From: Eshraghiella sp050874365
Lineage (GTDB): Bacteria > Bacillota > Clostridia > Lachnospirales > Lachnospiraceae
Direction: 5' to 3'
DNA length: 15,180 nt
Assembly: GCA_050874365.1 (NCBI GenBank)
Contig: JBNMKN010000038.1
Span: 1 to 15,180 of the forward strand
A program made the position numbers and the translations under genes. Below, piece by piece: positions 8,213 through 14,600 of this stretch (position 1 is its first letter; each line of letters begins with the position of its first letter). The notes beneath the pieces are model-generated. The model searched no databases and was not told the DNA's origin. It worked only from the letters and a program-made list of their open reading frames with translations.

Positions 8213-10195
8213 CTATATGATATTTATTTTTCTTACATCCATTCCATTTTTATTGAATGTGGTAAAGTATAAATTTCCTTTATTAGGTCCTATAAGATTT
8301 TCGTTATCTCCTATATCATATTCTCCTATGTACTTAAATCCATTCTCTTCAATAACATATATTTTACGGTTAGTATCTAAGATACATATATATATATCAT
8401 CTGAATTTACCTGAACCGGATCAACATTATCCATTAAAAGTTCTTTATTACTTCCATCAATTGACATACTATATACTTTTTCTTCATCAGATTTTGAATA
8501 TACTATTCTGTCTTTCACAAGCCATATATTTTCAACAGCTTCTTCTAACAATACAGTATCATTACTTAAAAAGGAATGTAGCTGCATATTATTTTTTCCA
8601 TCAATATATATTATTTTATCACCAGATATTATGGGATTATAAATAACCGAATCATAGTATATAATTTCAAAATTGTTATTCTTGCAATCAGCCCTGACAA
8701 CCACTTCATCATATACATAATACAGCTTATTATTTTCATACACAACTGAAGTGTTAATTCCCATATTACTAACAGCTTCATCAGACGACAAAGTATTTAG
8801 TCCTAACACAGAGTCAAATCCAAGAAAAGCATCACTGTCAATATTATTTCCAAACTTAAGTAACATGTGTTCCTCGCTGTTCTTAGGATTATACAACGAA
8901 ATAATAAAATCTGTATTATCAGAACCTTCTATTTCCTTATGTTTTACCAGAACATATTTATTACCTATGGCAAGAATCTGTCTGTCATCAAAAATAGTCT
9001 GTCTTATATCTATCTTTTCTTCCGTATCAATATCATATAATTCATAATCATTGATTTTAACATATGTGTCTGTCACTTCGCTGCTGCCATACATACTGTT
9101 ATCTTTAGAAAACTTCTCAGAACCACACCCTGTTGTCAGCATTAACAGGATAAGAATACATGGCATAATTGATTTTAATTTTGGCAGTTTAATTTTTCTT
9201 ACACGCATTTTGACTATCCCAACCAATAAAAAACACATCCCAATCACAAACTGTACTGCAGAAACAGCAACAATCTGTTTCAATGTAAGTTCTTTATATA
9301 TTATATCTTCTCTTACCGTATCGCCAATAAAATAACCTATACCGCACAATGCACCTATTGGCAGCGGAAGCTTATATATCTTTATCGGATTAACTACATC
9401 ATTAAAAAAATAAAACGGTATAAAAATTATAAGCGTGCACACCGCACACATGGTCAATGAATTTTTAATTATGGATGCAATTCCAAAAAATATCATACCA
9501 AATATTATATATGCTGAAATTCTAACAATATTAATTATAATATAAGCATTTAAAAAGGTAATATCCTTACTATAATTACTGAATTCCATATAGCTTTGTA
9601 CCGGAGCATCAAAATATTTAACAGGATAATGAATTCCGTATATTCCAAGCTGGATAAGTGATATAAAGATACCTGTAACAACAATAAATGAAATCATAAT
9701 TATTACTTTGGAACATATATAATATGTTCCGCCATATTTTGTAGTCGAGGCAGTCTGCAGGATTCCTGTTGCATAGTCTTTTGATACCAGAATACTTATC
9801 ATAAATATTATTACAAATATAAATAACCAGTCTATCCCGGAATTAACAAACCAAAGTTCAATGGCATTAGGTTCCATAAGCCACTTTTTCTCAACATTAT
9901 TCTGTACATCTTTATACTTTGATGAAATTGCATCCATGGCGGAATAATGTTCCTTCAGTAAGTCCTCATCTCCTATATCTGCCTCTATTTTTGCTGCTTT
10001 CTCAGGTGTAAGTTCACCTTCAATTGTTTTCATATAATCCGCATAAAAAACAGTCTCTGATTTACTTTTCCAAGGAAACGCATATTGATCACTGCAAAAC
10101 CCGGCAATTTTAATTATAAAATAAAGTGCTATCACAATGATAAATTTTTCTTTTATAAATATCTTATATAGTTCATTTCTTATTACTTTTGCCAT
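8213..10195 (-). CDS. ABC-2 type permease fused to a lipoprotein-like extracellular propeller domain
   Basis: 660 residues in two parts. Residues 1-329 resemble an ABC-2 permease: membrane segment 15-32, a long extracytoplasmic loop (33-117), then segments at about 118-137, 162-188, 215-243, 246-264 and 307-329. From Met330 the sequence changes to what looks exactly like a lipoprotein signal: a Lys/Arg-rich stretch (330-341), a hydrophobic run, and LTTGC with Cys357. Residues 375-660 are polar and contain beta-propeller-like repeats such as GDKIIYIDGKNN (525-536) and VYSMSIDGSNKELL (574-587), the style of DUF5050-type domains. The topology is consistent, the second part being placed outside the cell. 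The gene starts 23 bases inside the upstream permease gene, with GGAG about 12 bases before the ATG. It is the last gene of the cluster. Whether Met330 is used as a separate start is open. Confidence 0.75.
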   Translation of the reverse strand: MAKVIRNELYKIFIKEKFIIVIALYFIIKIAGFCSDQYAFPWKSKSETVFYADYMKTIEGELTPEKAAKIEADIGDEDLLKEHYSAMDAISSKYKDVQNNVEKKWLMEPNAIELWFVNSGIDWLFIFVIIFMISILVSKDYATGILQTASTTKYGGTYYICSKVIIMISFIVVTGIFISLIQLGIYGIHYPVKYFDAPVQSYMEFSNYSKDITFLNAYIIINIVRISAYIIFGMIFFGIASIIKNSLTMCAVCTLIIFIPFYFFNDVVNPIKIYKLPLPIGALCGIGYFIGDTVREDIIYKELTLKQIVAVSAVQFVIGMCFLLVGIVKMRVRKIKLPKLKSIMPCILILLMLTTGCGSEKFSKDNSMYGSSEVTDTYVKINDYELYDIDTEEKIDIRQTIFDDRQILAIGNKYVLVKHKEIEGSDNTDFIISLYNPKNSEEHMLLKFGNNIDSDAFLGFDSVLGLNTLSSDEAVSNMGINTSVVYENNKLYYVYDEVVVRADCKNNNFEIIYYDSVIYNPIISGDKIIYIDGKNNMQLHSFLSNDTVLLEEAVENIWLVKDRIVYSKSDEEKVYSMSIDGSNKELLMDNVDPVQVNSDDIYICILDTNRKIYVIEENGFKYIGEYDIGDNENLIGPNKGNLYFTTFNKNGMDVRKINII

Positions 10196-11303
10196 TTTTA
10201 CGAAATACTCCTACATACGCCATTCTTATACCAAAAATAAGTATAATACATTCTAAAAGCATAGCCGATAAATACAGGCTGACATAGTAAACCGGTGTGC
10301 CTCCGATATTGGCATTCTTATAATAAAGCATCCAGTTGGAAACAGAAAATCCTGAAACAGGATTGATTACATTAGCCACCTGCCCATAACCTATATAATG
10401 GCATACCCTGTAATATATCATCAGACACAAAAGTGCTATTCCGGTAAAAAAAGCAATTTTACCGGTTTTAAAAATTGCCGAAAAAAGCAGAACAAATAGT
10501 CCAATTACAACGAGTGCTGCTATTGACAGAAGGTACATTTTTATAAGAAATATAATTATTGTATCCGTGGATGCCGTATTAAAAACAGCGCCCCTGTAAT
10601 CAAAAATCTGATAAACCGGCATACCCAGTCCGTCAAACTTATAACATGCATAAAAACTTAACATATTATCTGCAAAAAACAGCAGCACTTCTCCTGCTAC
10701 AAAAATAAACAGTGCTATTATTTTATTAAAAACCGTAACCGAAAAGCCTTTTCTGCTTGTTTTAACTAACATCTCTATGTTAGTTTCTTTTTCCCCGGCA
10801 AAAATACCTGCAGAGCCAAAAATAATGAGAAATATAATTAAAACAAAATGTACCCGGTAATTAATAAGTTCTGATATTTTATTGACGTTATAAAACCGGG
10901 TAAGTTCACGGTCAGCATACCTTTTTCCAAGCCTTACATTCATTCTGAACAGAAATTCATTATTTTTGTACATCTCTGCCTTATCATAACACCGGTTCAT
11001 AACAGCATCACTCAGACGTCCATATTCTGAAAAAGACGCTAAATCATTTATCATCTCCTGGGTTACTATTCCATACTGATAACTGTTTTCCCTATCTGAA
11101 TAATCAAGTTTTCTGATTTTCTCAATACATTTTTCAGGATTATGTTCATTAATTGTATTGTAAATATCACGATATACATTATAATCTCTGTCCGAATTGT
11201 AATTATTTTTAATAATATTCAATGTATTGAATATAAGAAAGCACACAGTAAGTATTACTATTTCTTTACGGAAAATATATTTTTTCAATTCATATTTCAG
11301 CAA
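10173..11303 (-). CDS. ABC-2 type transporter permease
   Basis: About 376 residues with one membrane segment at 12-30, a large charged extracytoplasmic region (31-150) and a block of segments at about 152-169, 191-213, 248-276, 283-300 and 338-358, the arrangement of ABC-2 exporter permeases. EKETNIEMLVKTSRKG (171-186) after the second segment is the cytoplasmic coupling-type element often seen in this group. No ATG is available near the N terminus. A TTG at 11303 has GGGAG seven bases upstream and gives a normal MLKYELKKYI beginning, so I use it; a TTG at 11324 would add seven residues but has no ribosome binding site. The start overlaps the ATPase gene by 14 bases, suggesting coupled translation. 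It is presumably paired with the next permease to form a heterodimeric pore. The substrate is unknown. Confidence 0.8.
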   Translation of the reverse strand: MLKYELKKYIFRKEIVILTVCFLIFNTLNIIKNNYNSDRDYNVYRDIYNTINEHNPEKCIEKIRKLDYSDRENSYQYGIVTQEMINDLASFSEYGRLSDAVMNRCYDKAEMYKNNEFLFRMNVRLGKRYADRELTRFYNVNKISELINYRVHFVLIIFLIIFGSAGIFAGEKETNIEMLVKTSRKGFSVTVFNKIIALFIFVAGEVLLFFADNMLSFYACYKFDGLGMPVYQIFDYRGAVFNTASTDTIIIFLIKMYLLSIAALVVIGLFVLLFSAIFKTGKIAFFTGIALLCLMIYYRVCHYIGYGQVANVINPVSGFSVSNWMLYYKNANIGGTPVYYVSLYLSAMLLECIILIFGIRMAYVGVFRKNGKSNKK

Positions 11304-12039
11304 TTTCAGACTCCCTCTTCTCAAAGTAATATAAACATATTTCTTCCAGTCCTTCGGGACCGTTATTTTTTCTTGACTCGGTATACAATTCTTCTACAGA
11401 ACCATGTTTTATTATTTTACCATGGGACAGCAGAATCACCTCGTCAGCAATATTTTCTACATCCGTTACAATATGTGTAGATAAAATAACAGTAGATTTC
11501 TTTCCTAAATCTGCTATAAGCTGTTTAAATCTGATTCTTTCAATAGGGTCAAGTCCCGCTGTCGGTTCATCAAGGATTACTATTTCAGGATTATTAAGGA
11601 GTGCAATGGCTATGCCCACACGCTGCTTCATTCCTCCCGAACAGGCTCCTATCTTTGTTCCGGCATTATCCGCCATATTCACATATTCAAGAAGTTGTAT
11701 AATACGTTCTCTTCTGTCATTTTTCTTAATTCCCTTCAACCCTGCAAAGAAATCCATAATTTCATAAACAGTAAAATTTTTATAATATCCTGCATACTGT
11801 GGCATATAGCCAATATGTTCAAAATATTCCGTTTTCAGCTTGGCGGTGGGAATTCCGTCCAATGTCACAATACCATTAACAGGAGGAAGCAGCCCTACAA
11901 GAATATTAATAAGCGTGCTTTTTCCTGCTCCGTTAGGACCTAAAAGCCCGTATATACCCTGTCCGAATTTATAATTAATATGGTGTAATACCTCTTTTTT
12001 CCCATACCTCATACATATATCTTTTAACTCAAGTTCCAT
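11290..12039 (-). CDS. ABC transporter ATP-binding protein
   Basis: A 249-residue nucleotide-binding subunit with a complete motif set: Walker A GPNGAGKST (34-42), Q-loop Gln81 in GYMPQYAG, signature CSGGMKQR (133-140), Walker B VILDEPTAGLDP (154-165) and switch His189 in STHIV. It resembles the ATPases of ABC-2 exporters for antibiotics, lantibiotics or peptides (BcrA-like) rather than importers. The gene follows the LytTR regulator after six bases and overlaps the permease gene downstream, so ATPase and two permeases are likely one complex at the inner membrane. The initiation region is weak: AAGGA lies 13 bases before the ATG. The C-terminal extension (about 220-249) is short and charged. 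All catalytic residues are present, so it should be active. Confidence 0.93.
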   Translation of the reverse strand: MELELKDICMRYGKKEVLHHINYKFGQGIYGLLGPNGAGKSTLINILVGLLPPVNGIVTLDGIPTAKLKTEYFEHIGYMPQYAGYYKNFTVYEIMDFFAGLKGIKKNDRRERIIQLLEYVNMADNAGTKIGACSGGMKQRVGIAIALLNNPEIVILDEPTAGLDPIERIRFKQLIADLGKKSTVILSTHIVTDVENIADEVILLSHGKIIKHGSVEELYTESRKNNGPEGLEEICLYYFEKRESEIAEI

Positions 12040-12045
12040 ATAATA

Positions 12046-12729
12046 CTACCATTCCTTAAATTCCTTATTAAATTTCCGGCTTACAGGAATACGTACTTCT
12101 CCTATCCTTACTGAATTTTTCAAATACTCATCCACATAGTTTCTATTGATAATATATGAAGTATGTACCCTTAAAAAATCATGACTATATTCCTGTACTT
12201 TATCATAAAAATCACTTATCTTGGCATAACAGAACAATGGCTTATCCATATTATTAATATATATCCCGATTTTATGGGCTTCTGACTGTATATATTTTAT
12301 GTCATTGATATATATTTTTCTTTTTTTTCTATTAATAGTAAGCATAATAGCCCTGCTGTTAAATTTCATCTTATTGACGATGTCAATAAGTTGTTCTCTT
12401 ATGACCGGTTTTTCAAAAAATCCAAAAGGATGATAGCTAAACAGCGAGCCAAGATCATCTGTCCGTGATGATATAAAAATAATATATACTTTCTCATCCG
12501 AATCAAATTTCCTGATTTCTGATACTATACTTTCACATTTTTTTCTATTGGAATCTATATCTATAAAAACAATATCATAAATATTCGTATTTATAAGCTC
12601 TTTGGCAAATTCCGCCTCGTCATGATAATTATCCTGTCTATACCCATTCTCCTGAAAACATAAGTGCAACGTTACCGCTATCTCTTCAACAACACAATTA
12701 TCATTACTTACCACCGCAGCATGTATCAT
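12046..12729 (-). CDS. LytTR-family response regulator
   Basis: 227 residues. Residues 1-120 form a receiver domain, with phosphoacceptor Asp57 in IVFIDID, Ser87/88 in FISS and Lys107 in FEKP. Residues about 126-227 form a LytTR DNA-binding domain with IKYIQSEAHKIGIYI (144-158) and FLRVHTSYIINRNYV (185-199), typical of AgrA/ComE-like regulators. The usual acidic pair after the first strand is altered: the segment reads SNDN (8-11), so one of the two metal-binding acids is Asn while Asp10 remains. No histidine kinase gene lies in the window. AGGAG is 10 bases before the ATG. It sits between the lipoprotein gene (25-base gap) and the ABC ATPase (six-base gap), so it probably controls this cluster, perhaps in response to a peptide signal. 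Confidence 0.88.
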   Translation of the reverse strand: MIHAAVVSNDNCVVEEIAVTLHLCFQENGYRQDNYHDEAEFAKELINTNIYDIVFIDIDSNRKKCESIVSEIRKFDSDEKVYIIFISSRTDDLGSLFSYHPFGFFEKPVIREQLIDIVNKMKFNSRAIMLTINRKKRKIYINDIKYIQSEAHKIGIYINNMDKPLFCYAKISDFYDKVQEYSHDFLRVHTSYIINRNYVDEYLKNSVRIGEVRIPVSRKFNKEFKEW

Positions 12730-12754
12730 TTGTTATTATCTCCTATCTCATTAC

Positions 12755-13777
12755 TTACTTTACTTCTAAAAGGCAGGTCCATCCCTTGTAAACAAAATTC
12801 CTACCCTTACTTACTGCAACAACATATATCTTATTAAGTCCTGAATATTTATCAACAGGTATTGACACCTTTCTTTCTATGTATTTATCCCTTTTAACCT
12901 TAACATCAAGATATTCCTTTCCGTCAAACGCAGGCACAAGTTCATTATTAATATACACAGAAAATACATATTCTGAATCATTACCTAATATTGGAATGTA
13001 AAAATCCAATGTATCGTTCTTATTAACAGAGAAATAACCAATAGGAGGGAAATTTTTCCCATCAAATGGTTCTGTGCAGTAATCAAACCACACATTTTCT
13101 TCTTCATCCAGGCTGCATGTACCATCCGGACCAGGAAACCTTTCTTCCATACGCTTATCAAGCTCATAAACATCATAATTATCAGACATTTCCATTAACT
13201 TATCTTCATATTCATATTTCAGCTGTTTTACACATATTGATGAAGATGTCAGAAATGGCAAAAAGCTCAACCATGAAGTATCTTTAAGCATATACTCCGG
13301 ATTGTTAACCAATACTACATCAAGATTATATGTCTCTCCCTTTTTTCCTTCGACAGGCTTAAAATAGATTGAGATGTCTTTCATGAGCTTATCATCGGTT
13401 GTTCTAAACAACTGGTAATCTTTTACCTCCTCATCCTCTGATGAATAGTAAGGTGTACGAACTCCATCTATGTATACAAACAGTGTAAATTCTTCTCCCT
13501 TTGGAGAAGTAACAATCTGAAAATTCTCTTCAATATAATCACCTGTATATTCTACAAGCTGATTCTCCCATGTTGTATTCATAATCTGATAGCCGGTTGA
13601 TTCCTCATCCTGATGATATAAAGGCATTGATTCATATTCTATATTGGATTCAGATGATGATGTTACACTCTCCTTATTACCTGATGATGTCTCCCTGTCC
13701 GGAATTGTATCCCTGCCGCACCCTGAAATCATTAATACGGCTGATGCCAGTAATATTGCTAATACTCTCTTTTTCAT
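12755..13777 (-). CDS. Putative lipoprotein with two duplicated beta-rich domains
   Basis: 340 residues beginning with a clear lipoprotein signal peptide: MKKR, a hydrophobic core, and ISGC with Cys20. The ATG at 13777 has AAGGAG 10 bases upstream; an upstream Met (13813) would add a non-signal extension and is rejected. After a Ser/Glu-rich linker (about 24-50) two regions look alike: about 80-160 (with TLFVYIDGVRTPY and later YNLDVVLVNNP) and about 250-335 (with YVFSVYINNELVPAF and later NKIYVVAVSKGR). Both are beta-sandwich-like, suggesting internal duplication. Cys residues between them may form a disulfide. I recognise no named family. By context it is an outer-surface accessory or sensing component of the ABC exporter encoded downstream. 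It follows the secreted protein gene across a 69-base gap containing an inverted repeat. Confidence 0.75.
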   Translation of the reverse strand: MKKRVLAILLASAVLMISGCGRDTIPDRETSSGNKESVTSSSESNIEYESMPLYHQDEESTGYQIMNTTWENQLVEYTGDYIEENFQIVTSPKGEEFTLFVYIDGVRTPYYSSEDEEVKDYQLFRTTDDKLMKDISIYFKPVEGKKGETYNLDVVLVNNPEYMLKDTSWLSFLPFLTSSSICVKQLKYEYEDKLMEMSDNYDVYELDKRMEERFPGPDGTCSLDEEENVWFDYCTEPFDGKNFPPIGYFSVNKNDTLDFYIPILGNDSEYVFSVYINNELVPAFDGKEYLDVKVKRDKYIERKVSIPVDKYSGLNKIYVVAVSKGRNFVYKGWTCLLEVK

Positions 13778-13809
13778 TTTATATTTACTCCTTATATATA
13801 CACAATGAC

Positions 13810-13839
13810 GCATACAGGATAATATATTACCCTGTATGC
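13810..13839. repeat. 30-base imperfect inverted repeat between the secreted protein and lipoprotein genes
   Basis: GCATACAGG (13810-13818) pairs with CCTGTATGC (13831-13839). The 12 intervening bases contain TAATA/TATTA, which extends the symmetry after a single mismatch. It begins eight bases after the TAA of the secreted protein gene, in the leftward transcript. No T-run follows on either strand, so it is not a standard intrinsic terminator. It may be a 3'-end-stabilising hairpin, a partial terminator, or an operator. Confidence 0.65.
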
Positions 13840-13846
13840 ATAAAAA

Positions 13847-14401
13847 TTAATATCTGGTTACATATGAATGAACTACATGCGTCAATCCATTATAATATGA
13901 ACGATAGGTTCCAAATACAGTCAACTGTTCAGTTGTATCAGCATAGTAAAAATTACTGTACTTATAGTCATTTGCACTTCTATCTTGATCACATAAATGC
14001 TCACCACTAATTGTCTTCATAACCGATATACTTGAATCAATTTTTGTCTTAATACCCTTAGAAGGTGTATTAAATACCGATGAATTATACCTAGAAGTTC
14101 CTGTCATACCCGTAACAAATACACAGTCAACGGAACAACGACTAAACTTTCCTCCAACAGGCTTAACTATAGATATATTCCCATCAAGGGTATAGCCGGA
14201 AGATGACATAAAGCCTGTTCTTCTTCTTGCATTCCCCCTATACGAAACACCATCTTTGTTAACCGTATAAGTCTCAGTATAATATTTCGATGAATCCGAT
14301 GCCGAATCCACAGGTGCATAGGTCTCTGCCTTAGCCGGTACACTTAATCCCACCAATGAAACCACACCAATCATAAGTGCTACAATTTTCTTTGCCTTCA
14401 T
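13847..14401 (-). CDS. Small secreted protein of unknown function
   Basis: 184 residues with a textbook signal peptide: MKAKK, a hydrophobic core (6-20) and VPAKA before Glu26, so the mature protein is about 159 residues. The mature part is rich in Ser, Thr and Tyr, has a basic GNARRRTGF patch (56-64), three Cys (89, 93 and 137), and ends in an aromatic and His-containing tail. No membrane anchor, cell-wall sorting signal or catalytic motif is seen. AAGGAG lies eight bases before the ATG, and a TATAAT-type promoter is about 55 bases upstream. It is the first gene of the leftward cluster with a lipoprotein, LytTR regulator and ABC exporter, which makes it a candidate substrate, signal or target of that system. 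It may be a bacteriocin-like or surface-interaction protein, but this is inference only. Confidence 0.7.
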   Translation of the reverse strand: MKAKKIVALMIGVVSLVGLSVPAKAETYAPVDSASDSSKYYTETYTVNKDGVSYRGNARRRTGFMSSSGYTLDGNISIVKPVGGKFSRCSVDCVFVTGMTGTSRYNSSVFNTPSKGIKTKIDSSISVMKTISGEHLCDQDRSANDYKYSNFYYADTTEQLTVFGTYRSYYNGLTHVVHSYVTRY

Positions 14402-14456
14402 TGAAAATCTCCTTCGTAATTATTTAAATGGTACCATCTGATTACTGTTTTAACAT

Positions 14457-14484
14457 ATTATATTTTTCTTGTAAATAGTCATAA
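14457..14484 (-). promoter_or_regulatory. Predicted promoter of the secreted protein/ABC cluster
   Basis: On the minus strand a perfect TATAAT (14457-14462) has a poor -35 (TTATGA, 14479-14484) at 16 bases. A weak -35 with a perfect -10 is compatible with an activator such as the cluster's LytTR protein, but no clear LytTR direct repeat was found. The rest of the 14402-14545 spacer is A+T-rich and contains no supportable gene. Confidence 0.45.
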
Positions 14485-14545
14485 CCTCCAATGAGCAAAA
14501 TTAACATCTAAACAAGCATAATTGACATAATTCATTCATAAAATA

Positions 14546-14580
14546 CAACAAAAAACTCCGACTGTGACACAGTCGGAGTT
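14546..14580 (-). terminator. Intrinsic terminator of ilvE
   Basis: On the minus strand an 11-base-pair stem, AACTCCGACTG with CAGTCGGAGTT, closes a five-base loop (14565-14569) and runs into TTTTTTGTTG. It lies 20 bases after the ilvE TAA and separates ilvE from the leftward cluster downstream. Confidence 0.9.
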
Positions 14581-14600
14581 CTAAGTTAAAAATCTTATAT

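Noticed and set aside
13778..13813. Upstream Met start for the lipoprotein (12 extra residues)
   Set aside because: The extension would disrupt the signal peptide, whereas the ATG at 13777 has AAGGAG at good spacing and starts a standard lipoprotein signal.
13847..14401. Secreted protein as a lactococcin 972-type bacteriocin
   Set aside because: The idea came from a small secreted protein next to an ABC exporter, but the mature sequence is much longer and lacks the pattern of that family, and the permeases are not of the associated kind.
14450..14482. Ten-codon leftward mini-ORF preceded by GGAGG
   Set aside because: The spacing from GGAGG to ATG is only two bases and the ORF covers the predicted -10, so a leader peptide is not supported.
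14402..14545. LytTR direct-repeat binding site in the promoter region
   Set aside because: No pair of repeats with the expected spacing could be seen by eye; only a palindrome and a -10 are clear.
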